A stretch of 64,000 nt of DNA from Watersipora subatra (Eukaryota > Bryozoa > Gymnolaemata > Cheilostomatida > Watersiporidae): assembly GCF_963576615.1 (NCBI RefSeq), contig NC_088715.1, forward strand, positions 59,989,802 to 60,053,801, read 5' to 3'. Of this stretch, positions 21,595 through 33,119 are shown piece by piece (within the stretch, counting starts at the first letter, position 1; each line of letters starts with the position of its first letter). Position numbers and translations under genes: made by a program. The notes under the pieces are model-generated. The model did no database searches. It had not been told where the DNA came from and worked only from the letters and a program-made list of their open reading frames with translations.

Positions 21595-22267
21595 TGTGAA
21601 GTGTAAAGTCAGCTAGTAGTGCCATTTCCTATGCACTCACAAATTACAGTTCGTTGTAATGTCTATAGTTCGCTGCCACCACCGGGCCACGCATGAAACC
21701 CATTAACCTTGCCGAAACACATTAAATTATCAGTTATGCCATAATTACACTGCTTATTAAAACATACTCATGCTGCCGCACTGGAAACTGGTTTTTCTAA
21801 ACGACTTCCACTGGTTTCCCTAATGGTGACATTGTACGTGCTGACTCATATTTGCTTTTACATATATATACGCCAGTTTCAGATTAGCCACGCAGTAGCA
21901 GTTTTAGTGCTGTGGGCAGCAAGTAACCCAGCACAAAAAGTTTTATTATCAATAAGTGACAAAATTATAAGTGAGAGACTAGCAGGCCTACGGAGGCAAA
22001 GGTCAGTTTTATTATATACCTATATGTATTTTATTTGACTAAATTGAATGCTTTTGTTTTAATGTGACTTTCATGTCAATTATATAATGTTTGTTTTATG
22101 TTATTATACTTTACACTGTAGTTTTATTGTGACATGTACTTTTGTAGACTTCACGGTCTATTCTGGCTATCAGTAAAATAAACAGTCATATCTACCAGAA
22201 TACGATCAGTTCAGTTTAAACCACCGCAAAACCTGCTGTCATCTCGATTCGTGGCAATTTCGCTACA
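21595..22267 (+). repeat. 5' LTR of BEL/Pao element A
   Basis: It starts TGTGAAGTGTAAAG and ends TTTCGCTACA. Its partner is the 673-bp copy downstream. The 3' half (TACTTTACACTGTAGTTTTA, then AAATAAACAG) holds an AATAAA signal. Confidence 0.93.
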
Positions 22268-23064
22268 GTGAAGTCTTATCCTATGGTGGAATAAGAAACA
22301 ATCAGTAAATCAGCACAGAAGCAACAAATCTTCTGGATCATCAGAAAACAGTCAGCTATTCAACGTAAGAGACATATCGTTAGAATTGTTGAACAATCAG
22401 TTATTCGTGGAACGAAAGAACCACAGCAGTCGATCAGTATATCAAGAGAATCAGCATACGTAACATTTATCAGTACAGGACATTATCGTCTTAAAGCAGT
22501 CAACTCAGCAAAAGGCAGTTACCTATTGCATCAGCAGAAAACCACAGCATCCCATCTCTCCTCAACAGGAACAGATAAGCAATTTACTTCTATTCTTATT
22601 TTTCAATCAGTGTTTTTGCAAGCTTTCTTTTCAAACTTGCAATCAACTCCAGTTTTAGTAACTTGGAACAAGCTTGCTATCAGTCTTTGTTTAGACAATT
22701 TGGTTTTGATTTATTTAGAATCATATTGTAAACCGTGCTGGCTAATCTGAAAGGCAGTTACATGAAAATTTGTGTTCGTTAATTGTTAAAAGCAGCTAGA
22801 GTGTCACCAGCGTTTGTGGTTACGGTGGAAGAAGTTTAGTCAGCCGTTCTATTGTCGCTTGCGCGTGAGATGAATTAATAGGCTATTAATATTGGCACAA
22901 ACTCATCGCAATCCTTACATATTTTGTGGTTTGTTGCCGCGCGGCATTGTGGGTAATATCGTGCAGATTTGGCAGCAGCAGTAATTAACCAGGTGCAATA
23001 CTCATCACAGCTATTAGAAACCTTGATTTTACACATACTTGGTGTGCCACCTTGTTGAATAACA
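22268..23064 (+). other. Leader of BEL/Pao element A
   Basis: Non-coding leader between the 5' LTR and the gag start, rich in ATCAG words. A primer-binding site should begin within its first bases. TGGTGGAATAAG at about 22284 is a candidate, but I cannot assign a tRNA. Confidence 0.5.
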
Positions 23065-26000
23065 ATGGCTGATGAAGGAAATCATGCCACAAATTCTTTT
23101 GAAAGTTTAACTGAAATAGAAAGTGCAGAGGTACAATCCGTAAGCATAGCAGCTAGTGAACAAAGTACAACACATTTGAGCAGTATAGATGTTGTAAGAC
23201 AACGAAGCTATAGAAAGCCATCTGAAAAAAGTAAACAGAATAAAGTCAGCCAACTAAAAACAGAAATAATCAGTGTGATTAGCTCAAAGCTAGATTCTTT
23301 TGAAAAGAGTTTTTCTAGCATAGACAGAACTGATTATGATGAATTGTATACCTATTTGTCTCACCTTGAGAAAGATGATGGTAGTGAAATACAATTGCTT
23401 TGTGAAGAATTTTATACTCTGTGTAATAATAAAACAGATGAACAAGTTGAAAACCTGAGAGCAATTTATCGCAGCGAGCGAGAAGAAAATGTTGCATTAT
23501 TAAATGCGCTTTTGGATGAGATCGAAGCTAAGGAAGAGGAGGAGAAAGCTTTAATAGAGCAAGAGATGGAGAGACGGCTGGAAATGCTGGAGGAGCAAAG
23601 GAAGAGGCAAGCAGAAGCAAGAAGAGCATTTCAAGAACGGTTGAACCCAACACTGAGAAGAGTTACTAGTCAACCACTCAGTGTTGAACTTGACCAATCA
23701 GCAGAAGTGGAGATGCCAACAACCATTGATATGCAATCGCCTTCTCGAAGTTTAAATGAGCAGCCAGTTCTCTCTAGGTCAGTTGTGAAGTCGTCGCCAA
23801 CACAACACGCAAGCAATCGCCTCTCACAGGAATCGACACCAAAGCTCACAAGCACGAGTCAGGAGTACGGTGCTCTAGAACGACTAACAAGCTCCATCAC
23901 AGAAGCAGTCAAAATTACAAAACGTACTATAGTTGAACCCACAATCTTCTACGGCGACCCGATGAAGTTTAGAGATTAGGAATCCGATTTTGATGAATTT
24001 CTCGACGCAGAAGGCATCACAACAAGTGCTAGAAAGATGTGCATACTCAAAAAGTTTATCAGTGGTGATGCCTGCCGATGTGTTGAAGGGTTTTTGCTGG
24101 ATGACTCACTAAATTCATATACTGAAGCAAGAAAACTCTTACAAGAACAATTTGGGAAAAAGGTGAACATAGCTCGTCATCTGAAGAAAAAACTCAAAGA
24201 TTGGCCTAAAATAGGTAACAGGGATGGTCAAGCATTGCAACAGTTTGCAGACTTTCTCAGTCATCTACTTAGCGCAAAGCAAACAGTCTCACAGTTGAAC
24301 AGTTTTGATGAATCTGAAAGCAATGAAGAAATGCTCGAGAAGCTGCCTGATTGGTTAAAGATCAAGTGGAAGTACCAAATACGTAAATATGAAAAAGACC
24401 ATGATGACTACCCTCCCTTCAGCGTATTCAAGGAGTTCATTAATAAGGAAGCTTCAACAGCTAACATCTTGGGAACCAAAGAAAGTACACACAGTGACAA
24501 GTTTTCGGAGCTAAATAGAAGAGCAAATTCGAAGCAGTTGCAAACATTGCAAGCTTCAACATCGAAAGACAGGAAAAGCATGACAACAGAACAATCGACC
24601 AAGTATTGCAAGAAGTGTGATCAATACAATCATCACACAGCCCAGTGTAATTTGCTTGTCAAGGCCACATACGAAGAAGCCTTACAGTTCTTTAAAGAAA
24701 ATCACCTCTGTTTCCATTGTGGAAAGGGTAATCACAAACACAATGAATGCTCTAATCGGTGGAAGTGCAAGGTCTGTAAGCGTGGACATCCAGATTGTCT
24801 CCATAAATCACGCAGCGATTGGGAAAGTGAAAAGCCTCAGCAGTACAACAAAACAGAAAAGATGCCTGTAGCTCAGAGCTCGCAAGGAAGCCCTAAAGAC
24901 TCAACTCAACCATCTAAGCAACATATTGTTGCTCTGGCTAAACAACCCAACCAAATCGGACTACTAAGTATGCTTCTTCCAGTAACGATCTTATCAGGAA
25001 ATGGGCGTGAAATGACAGTCTATGCGTTACTAGACAATGGATCTGACACAACATATATCACAGAAAACGCTGTAGATCAGATAAAGCTGAAATCTTATGG
25101 TGAACCAGAAAAGCTTACAATATGTACTTTGGCAGGAGAAGAAACTAGGTACAGAAAGAAGTATAAGTTCTCTATTAAAGGAACTGGACCAGCAGCAGAT
25201 AGCTCTAGTTTTTCAATTGTTGCGCTAGAGCAGAAAACTATACCTCACAATGAGAACCAAATACCAACTGAAAAGGTAGCAAAGTCCATTCCTCATTTGA
25301 GTCATATTGCCCACCTCATCTCACCAAAGCTGGACCTTGCTGTAGACATGCTGATTGGACGGGACAATTCTCACCTATTAGCACCCCATGAGTCGATAAT
25401 TGCAGATGCGTCAGAGCCATTTGCTATGAGAACAGTTTTAGGTTAGACACTATGTGGAGGAAAACCAAGTGCTGATAAGCTCTCATTAAACTGTTTTGCC
25501 ACACAAAATGACGAGTTTCATGACATAAACAATCAAAGAAAGATGTCGCAAAATGACATGACCTTCCTGAAACTACTAGAAAGTAGAACTAAAACAACAG
25601 AAGATGGTTCACTTTTATTACCATTACCTTTTACTACTACTCCATACATGCCAAACAACAGGTCTCAAGCCTTGAAAAGACTTAAACAGCTCATCAAAAG
25701 ATTGCAGGATGATGCCACTCTAAAGAGTGAGTACTGCAAGTTTATGCAGGATATGATAAACAGTGGACACGCAGAACCTGTGCCTGATAGAAGCACACTC
25801 GAAGGGCAGAAATGGTATTTACCACATTTCGCTATATTTCATCCTAAAAAGCAAAGTCTTCGAGTTGTATTTGATGCCAGTGTAAGGTATGGAAACAGAA
25901 GTCTCAATGAAGAACTGCTATCTAGGCCTGACCAAATGAACAGCTTGCCGGAAAAGCAAATACACACGATCCGAAGTATCCTCAACAGCATGACTCCAAA

Positions 26001-26532
26001 GTATTCCGGATGACTAACCACAGAAATTTTGCATACAGCCTTCATGGAAATTACAGCAGCTATAAACAACAGGCCTGTCTCAACCATAAGTGCAACAGAC
26101 ACCGAACCAGTTATAACGATCAACCATCTACTGTCGGGCAAATCTCAAAATACTTTACCACCCCCAGGAGAATTCACATCGGATGAGCTGTATGGAAGGC
26201 ACATGTATAGGAAAACCCAACAGCTAGCACAAGAATTCTGTGAAATGTGGAACAGTCAATGTTTAAGCAAAATAGAAACGAGAAGTAAATGGCAGCATCC
26301 GCAGCCAAACCTCAAGGTGGGAGATGTTGTTTTGATCATAGACGAAAACCAGCCCAGGAACTTTTGGTCAACTGGAAAGATAGTTGCCTTACATTTCGGA
26401 GCTGACTCACGAGTGAGAAAAGCGACAGTAATGCTTGCAACACCAGATCTGGACGCTAAGGGAAAACCTATCGACAATAGAAAGGTTATAGATAGACCAG
26501 TACAGAAACTGAATCTGCTTGTGTCACCTTAA
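23065..26532 (+). pseudogene. Gag-pol relic of BEL/Pao element A
   Basis: Recognisable parts in order: an N-terminal coiled-coil-rich gag segment (EAKEEEEKALIEQEMERRLE region), a DUF1759-like gag core, zinc knuckles CKKCDQYNHHTAQC, CFHCGKGNHKHNEC and CKVCKRGHPDC, an aspartic protease site YALLDNGSDTTYI, the N-terminal part of a Pao-type reverse transcriptase (LPHFAIFHPKKQSLRVVFDA) and a C-terminal DUF5641-like tail (VGDVVLIIDENQPRNFW). It is a fossil with several breaks. The order matches element B, but the sequence differs, so A and B are separate lineages. Confidence 0.9.
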
Positions 26533-26687
26533 GAATGTTAGCTAGTACATTTATTCAATTGCTTATAGTCCATTTTATTGTATGATCATATGCAACTTAA
26601 ATAGTGAATTCATATTACTGGTCAATTATATTTACATAATACAAAACAAAACTTGAACACCCTTCATCTTAAATTTAATGCAAATTT

Positions 26688-26696
26688 AGGTGGGAG
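26688..26696 (+). other. Polypurine tract of BEL/Pao element A
   Basis: AGGTGGGAG lies directly against the 3' LTR, the position required for plus-strand priming. Confidence 0.7.
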
Positions 26697-27369
26697 TGTG
26701 AAGTGTAAAGTCAGCTAGTAGTACCATTTCCTATGCACTCACAAATTACAGTTCATTGTAATGTCTATAGTTCGCTGCCACCACCGGGCCACGCATGAAA
26801 CCCATTAACCTTGCCGAAACACATTAAAATATCAGTTATGCCATAATTACACTGCTTATTAAAACATACTCATGCTGCCGCACTGGAAACGGTTTTTCTA
26901 AACGACTTCCACTGGTTTCCCTAATGGTGACATTGTACGTGCTGGCTCATATTTGCTTTTACATATATATACGCCAGTTTCAGATTAGCCACGCAGTAGC
27001 AGTTTTAGTGCTGTGGGCAGCAAGTAACCCAGCACAAAAAGTTTTATTATCAATAAGTGAAAAAATTATAAGTGACAGACTAGCAGGCCTACGAAGGCAA
27101 AAGGTCAGTTTTATTATATACCTATATGTATTTTATTTGACTAAATTGAATGCTTTTGTTTTAATGTGACTTTCATGTCAATTATATAATGTTTGTTTTA
27201 TGTTATTATACTTTACACTGTAGTTTTATTGTGACATGTACTTTTGTAGACTTCACGGTCTATTCTGGCTATCAGTAAAATAAACAGTCATATCTACCAG
27301 AATACGATCAGTTCAGTTTAAACCACCGCAAAACCTGCTGTCATCTCGATTCGTGGCATTTTCGCTACA
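26697..27369 (+). repeat. 3' LTR of BEL/Pao element A
   Basis: Same length as the 5' LTR, with the same TG...CA ends and about ten differences by eye. Confidence 0.93.
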
Positions 27370-27517
27370 ATAGATATACTATAGCAATAATAACAACTAT
27401 ACTATACTATAGCTATACTATAGCAATAATAGCAACTATACTATACTATAGCTATACTATAGCAATAATAGCAACTATACTATACTATAGCTATTATACT
27501 ATAGCAATAATAACAAC
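27370..27517. repeat. ACTATAGC-type satellite array, right part
   Basis: The array resumes with the duplicated ATAGA and runs through about four units before ACTAGCGACACCATT, the start of the right foldback arm. Confidence 0.93.
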
Positions 27518-27668
27518 TAGCGACACCATTTCACACCTGTTTTCCACCATTTTTACAATTTTAATCTTGAAAAATCCTGACAGCTGGATCACCTCAAACA
27601 TTAGAAACATTTACCAAATGATAAAAAGTACCAATACTTGTTTGATAAAATATGCTAACATCTTGCGT

Positions 27669-28557
27669 GGCCTTATGTTTAGTTAATGAGTAGCTTTCCA
27701 AACAAAGTATGTTTAGTTTTAAGCTTAAGGCATCAGAGGTTGTTTTTTGTCGGAAAGTTTAGAAACATATTCCTCCAGACTGTGTATAGGTACTTAATGT
27801 CCTTTCGCCCAGCTATCTATCCAATAAATTATAGATTTGTAACAATACACTCCCCGGTCGACAGGCAGGCAATGTTACTTCACAAGCGCGTAATGCAAGT
27901 AAACTAGGCCACGACATGCAATACGATACCATCAAATTAAAAATACAAGATGCCCAGACTGCATAGTCCTTCTAATTTGCTGCACCTGTATTGTCCATTT
28001 TATCATCCATCGCTGATCTCCTGTTTCAGCTGCAAAAGCGCATGCACAGATAATTATCAAATGTACAAATTCTCAGCGTATTAGCGTTGCTTGGCAGGCA
28101 AAAACCTTTTTCCTTGTAACAAGCAGACGTTTTTAAACTGTGTGGAATGGGTTTTCATGTGTGCTTAAAAATTGATTTATAGCTTGTAATTATCAGTAGT
28201 TAATACTAGTGTTAAACTTAATATAATCTACGAGAAGGTAACCCCACGTCGTATCTAGTGTACCTCTGCATGCCTTAATTTTATCTCCGTTTAACCCGCT
28301 TTTTTTGCCTTACCAGTGCCAATCTATTTTATCCATTTTAATAGGTTAAGGCTGTGAGCCAGTATATTAGTACAAGGGTCACAGCTTAGAATCCAAGAAT
28401 TCACAATGCTGAGTTACTTGAGCAGCCAGTAAAGCAACTATTTTCAGTTCATTCTGTCTGACTACCAGCAACATTGAGTGCAAATTTCCAGCCACTTGGG
28501 TTAACCACACACTTGGATTGCCTCACCTTGGAGCAAGGAATCCACTTGTATATAAAA
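27669..28557. other. Intergenic, nothing recognised
   Basis: No exon, RNA gene or known repeat seen. Confidence 0.5.
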
Positions 28558-28712
28558 TATGTAACTATATCTGTCTATATATGTATCTAAATCTATATAT
28601 ATACAAATATATGTGTATATATAATATATATATATGTATATATATATAAATTTATATATAGATATATATATAGGCCTATATGTATATATATACATATATA
28701 TATATACATATC

Positions 28713-28809
<97 letters not shown>
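28558..28809. repeat. TA/TATG microsatellite
   Basis: Mostly (TA)n with ATGTATATG variants, ending in over 40 bases of pure TA. Long apparent reading frames through it (YIYIYI) are artefacts. Confidence 0.97.
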
Positions 28810-28810
<1 letters not shown>

Positions 28811-29270
28811 CCCAACAACTGCACCCTTCTGGCAGGTCCTCAGACAATACCCTTGCCTGTATATTGTCTACAACCTCTATAAAGAGTGCAATAACCATAG
28901 CCAAGCCGGCCTGAAATCGCCAGACCAAACAAGATCTGCACTGTCTGTAGCTGAACCAGGACAAGGCAGTGACAAATGGGCTACTGGTTCAAAAACGGTT
29001 GAGTGTTCAAACTCCCAGGTCTCTGGTAGGAGACCTGAGTTAGAGCAGAAATTACCACCCAATTGGGTTAACCGGGGTGAAGAAACAATTTTTTTTAATT
29101 ATATATATATACTCATACTACAGACAGTACTGTTTCGGCTATTGAAGCCTCATCAGTGGCGCTCAGAGCTTAGGCAAGGGACACAAATCCCATTACGAAT
29201 GAGAGTTGACTTCTTGCCATGAAACAACTAGGTTGCCACACAGACTTTAAGAAAGTCAATGTTTCAGAAG
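28810..29270. repeat. Possible dispersed repeat between TA tracts
   Basis: A less AT-rich block bordered by TA repeats. It contains a B-box-like TTGAGTGTTCAAACTCC and a palindromic TTTCGGCTATTGAAGCC followed by TCATCAG. These look like parts of a mobile repeat, but no second copy lies in the window. Confidence 0.3.
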
Positions 29271-29477
29271 TCAACCATATTTATATAAATGTATACATGT
29301 ATATAGTTATATATATTTATAGTATTTATTTATATTTATTTTTAATTAGTTCACTATTTATATACATATAACAAATATATATATAAATTTATATATTTAT
29401 GAGTATATATATATAAATATATATATATAGTATATGGGTTTACGCTGTAAAGTAAAGTGGTCAATACAGCGGTTTTG

Positions 29478-29636
29478 AGTGTGCGCGCACGTGCGCGCGT
29501 GCGCGTGTGTGCATATGTGTATGTGCGTGTGCATGTGTATGCAAGTGTGTATGTGTGTGCATGTGTGTGCAAATGCGTGTGCGTGCGCGTGTGCGTGCGA
29601 GTGTGCGTGTGTGTGTGTGTGTACATGTGTGCACGT
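29478..29636. repeat. GT/GC alternating purine-pyrimidine tract
   Basis: About 160 bp of nearly unbroken alternation of purine and pyrimidine (GTGTGCGCGCACGTGCGCGC at the start, then GTGTATGTGC words). Such tracts can adopt Z-DNA. It follows a TA-rich stretch (about 29281-29436). Confidence 0.9.
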
Positions 29637-29649
29637 GCATTTGAGTTAA

Positions 29650-31062
29650 GAAAGTAGAACTATTAGACTGTGATAAATTTGCTTTTGAGGTGTTTAACTA
29701 AGAGTAACAACTACCAGCCGCCAAAAAAGTTAAGTTGCTCAGTTTTAGGGATTAAATAAAATATTGCTGAGAGTTTTTCAATATTTTAGAATTTGCTTGA
29801 AACGGATTATGCTGGCATACTGCATGGAATCTCTTTTAGGTATTGGCAGATTGTGTTGACTTATAGTTGGAAACTTCAAACTTTCCATAGCTAATCATTG
29901 TGGTGAGAAATAAATAAGTATTGGTCAGAGAATAATAACTAATGCGCATTCTGTCAAACAGATGTTGATGTGTTTTAACAGCTATGACTATAACCTTTGT
30001 TTTTAAGCAGGATATTTTGTCACTGTTCAGATTAGTATTTTACCGCAAGGAATTCCAAAGGGTTTTAGCCATGACCAAATTTTATAATTCCTCTGTACTT
30101 ATAACTATGACACCTGCCAATATTTGTGAAAGCCGCTGTTATCAGTTAGGTAACCATCCCTTTTAGGAAAGAGAAAATACTTCTGCTAAGCTCCTATGTT
30201 TAACTTTCAATGATCAGCTGGAATACGCTTCGACATTAAGGAAAAAGTTGTCTTACAATCTACAGTTTTTAAACATTAGTCTTTTTAGGCAATCTTTCAG
30301 GAAGATGGGCACGTGATTGATGATTACAGTGATTACAGTGATACAGAAACTCCCAACTTTACAGCTTTTTTACACGCACCAACCGATTGCATCCTAAACA
30401 AGTGGTATAAATATCTGTTGTAGCTAAACATATTGATGCGACGAGACTATGCACCATTTGGACAACAAATTTACCAATGAAAACTGGCCTCAGTCGCGTC
30501 AAGAGTGTGATGCTCTGGCTAGATTTTAACAATCAAAGTGTTGTCAAGTTGTTTGTATTTTAAAATAGATCGACAAAGGTGTGTGATAGAAATAACATTT
30601 GTGTAGCCATTCGCACATCTATATTATACTGAAATAAAAAATTGTGCAACAAGAACCAGTAACAAACCTTAGTACTCAGATGTTTCAGTTTCATAAAAAA
30701 TAAACGGTTAAAATAATATTTTAGCATATTTAATTACCAAAATAATTTTCTAAAATGTTTTGTAAATAGTTCCATTTTATATTATTGACATTGGTATACT
30801 TGTTACACCTGAAAATATGGTTTGTTCTCATTTAGCTAGTTGTTTGTGAGAAGCTTGGCTGGCCTCTTTATTCGGAAGCCACTCTTAGATGCAACGAGCT
30901 GGAAGTTGAAATGAATAAAATTAAAACGAGATTTTTTAAGGATAACTATTTCAGCCAATAAAATGCATCGGTTTTATGTCTACTGATGCAGGCCAAAATC
31001 GTTGTTTTGAAAAGACGCATAGTCAATGCGTTTTCAGTGTTTCATAGCCAATACTTAAATGT
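29650..31062. other. Intergenic, nothing recognised
   Basis: AT-rich. A short direct repeat GATTACAGT at about 30322 is the only local structure noted. Confidence 0.45.
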
Positions 31063-31473
31063 TGGTTCACACTATATCAGCCAAGGTTAATCGAACAATA
31101 CTTTGGTGAATATGTGAGATAGTATTGTTCAGACTATTGCAAACCTATCCACATTTATATCATCAAATAGTCCACGATATAGCTTTTCATTATACAATGC
31201 TCTCATGAAAACATTGCAATACTAGTCTCACAGTAACTGTCATGGAATAAAATATAAATTGAGCTATCCACGATAACCAATCTTCATCCCCTTAGTCATG
31301 CACACTGTACAGGCTTACATGGATGCTCGATACACTATTGAGCTATTGTGACAGCTGTAATCTTTCTCTACATGCCCATGTTGCTTCTATGATGCTTTCA
31401 GTTTACAGTGCACATATTCAATAAACAATCACTGAGAGTACAACACCGACATGAAGTGATTTAGCGTGAACCA
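31063..31473 (-). mobile_element. TGGTTCAC-family MITE, copy 3
   Basis: It begins TGGTTCAC and ends GTGAACCA, perfect 8-bp inverted ends. Read on the minus strand it shows the same block order as the 16.8- and 19.2-kb copies: TGTGCACTGTAAAC, ATTACAGCTGTCA, AGCATCC...AAGCCTGTACAGTGTGCA, GATATAAATGTGGATAGGTT and ATATAGTGTGAACCA. At 411 bp it gives the best guess at the family's ends. Confidence 0.65.
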
Positions 31474-32235
31474 GCTTTTAGCTAACCGTGATGTGTCAAC
31501 GGTTAAAGCATGACACCCTCTTTGACCCAATTTCTGTATTCTAGATTTATGCCTAAATTATCAGTGCAGAGGTCAACGGGTCCATTTCAAAAATAAGATT
31601 GCAAAGTGATGATTGGTAAAGATCTTTGTAACTCATCTTTTTTCCCATTTTACATTGTTTTGCTCAAAATTAGAACAAAGCTAAACTGGTAAAGATTATG
31701 GTCAACTATACATACTTTCCTATTTTAATAAAGCAGCAGAAGAGCCCAACCAATGCAAGCTGAAGTGTTATAACTAAAGTGCACACATGAATGTGTCATT
31801 AGAAAACCCGTTAAGCTTTGTTGTGGCCAAGCTACGTGTAATAAAACTGTCAAGGGAATGGGTTGATATGATTGGTTAGTTATAGCCTTTTTTGCCTCTC
31901 ATCTGATAAGACTGGACTGATGCTACAGTTCAGTTGTTCGCGGGAAATATAAAGATTGCAGAGTGAATTATTGAGTTGAGCGGTGAGCTTCTGGTGAAGT
32001 GTAACCACCCATGCAAATCTAATGTCTTTTTTAAAAGTTTCGTTGAAAATTCGCTCTTGCTGGACCTAAGCATGAGTTGCATAGAATCATTGCTGCTACC
32101 TCTGAAAGAGATCAACTATTTTTGCCCGTGCAACACCTAAAACCATTGAAATGATTCAAGGAAGAACTAGCAAATGATAGTGTCAGGGAAATTATGAATT
32201 TGTTGTTTGCTTCAACAACACTGAGAAAGATATCA
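31474..32235. other. Intergenic, nothing recognised
   Basis: No feature supported. Confidence 0.4.
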
Positions 32236-32305
32236 GCCATGGTCTAGTGGTATAGAGCAACTAACATCCAAATGACAGGATGGGGTTCGATTCCCAAAAA
32301 ACGCA
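32236..32305 (+). mobile_element. tRNA-like SINE head or tRNA pseudogene
   Basis: It has a very good A box (TGGTCTAGTGGTATAG) and a perfect B box (GGTTCGATTCC) about 50 bases on, but the T stem and anticodon stem have mismatches and no acceptor stem forms. The flanking body does not resemble the 3.9/12.9-kb family. Confidence 0.5.
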
Positions 32306-33119
32306 ACTGATGGTGATAAGAGTGACATACAGCGTTAAGATAGTTCTATGTAACTGAGTGCGTCTCTAGTCTTTAAGGTTTTAATATAAGTACGTCCAGC
32401 AGAGGTTGCAAGAGTCATTGTTTGTGTAGCAATGCTATGAAAAAATAAGCGCTGCTCACATTAAGCTAGGTAGACGTCACACTCGATCTCCTAGGTAATG
32501 CTTCCGCTGAAAAGGAGAATCGAAAGTACGATTAAATAAACTTTCTCAGATGATCTTTGGTATTGAAATTGACCAAAAAGTGCAGAGAAACTAATAACAT
32601 CACTAATCATTGTACTGAATACTATTGCCAGACAGGTTCTAAAGGTTTTAAATTATAGATGAGTGCTATATGTGATCTATCAAAAATATTGGACAGACCC
32701 ATAAATCTTGTGAGTTAATGGTTATAAACAAGGGTTAGGATGAACGAGTCAAGCTCAGCGATAACCCTCTGAGGGATTAAACTCATAGATTCATGAGATC
32801 AAATGGTGAATACCATAAGACCGACCAATCTAGGTGAACTAACAATGGAAGACCAACAGAAAGTAATGCCTATAAACAAAAAGCCGTTTTAATATTATAA
32901 ATGGGAGCTTCTATGAAGCTTACAGCATTGTAAATAGAAAGATCAATCGAAAGAAGGTAAAGTTAAAGGATAAATAAGTTTAGCCATGCTCACTAGACAT
33001 AATTAGATACTCAGCGTATGCTCAATGTAAAAATTGTGAAGTTACGATTACAGCTTGGTCCAAAGTCATGATATGAAAAAGCTATACAACAATATACATA
33101 ACACTTTAGGTTATTGTAG
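32306..33119. other. Intergenic, nothing recognised
   Basis: No exon or repeat identified. Confidence 0.4.

Larger units (their letters stand above)
21595..27369 (+). mobile_element. BEL/Pao LTR retrotransposon A (broken)
   Basis: 5775 bp with 673-bp LTRs at both ends, each TG...CA, flanked by the 5-bp duplication ATAGA (21590-21594 and 27370-27374), a length typical of BEL/Pao. The interior has gag, zinc-knuckle and protease parts, a reverse-transcriptase portion and the C-terminal end of a BEL polyprotein. It is broken, with several breaks, and is clearly shorter inside than the related whole-looking element at 45-54 kb. The LTRs differ at about ten positions, about 1.5%, so insertion is fairly recent but older than element B. 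Confidence 0.93.
20635..27668. mobile_element. Foldback-type element, copy 2, carrying a satellite core and a BEL/Pao insertion
   Basis: The left arm is about 20635-20815 and the right arm, inverted, about 27517-27668. Read the same way, both show TTTTTATCATTTG, TTTGAGGTG, CTGxCA and AAGATTAAA in order, the same series as the copies at 9.0 and 57.7 kb. Between the arms lie the ACTATAGC-rich array and, inside it, an LTR element. The arms are only roughly two-thirds alike, so an alternative is two separate copies in opposite orientation. Confidence 0.55.

Noticed and set aside
28501-29222. Several overlapping Tyr-Ile-rich frames on both strands
   Set aside because: Translation of the TA/TATG microsatellite. 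Frames are open in both strands only because of the repeat.
29354-29657. Thr-His and Val-Cys-rich frames
   Set aside because: Translation of the GT/GC alternating repeat.
32236-32305. A working tRNA gene
   Set aside because: A and B boxes are good, but T and anticodon stems are mismatched and no acceptor stem forms.
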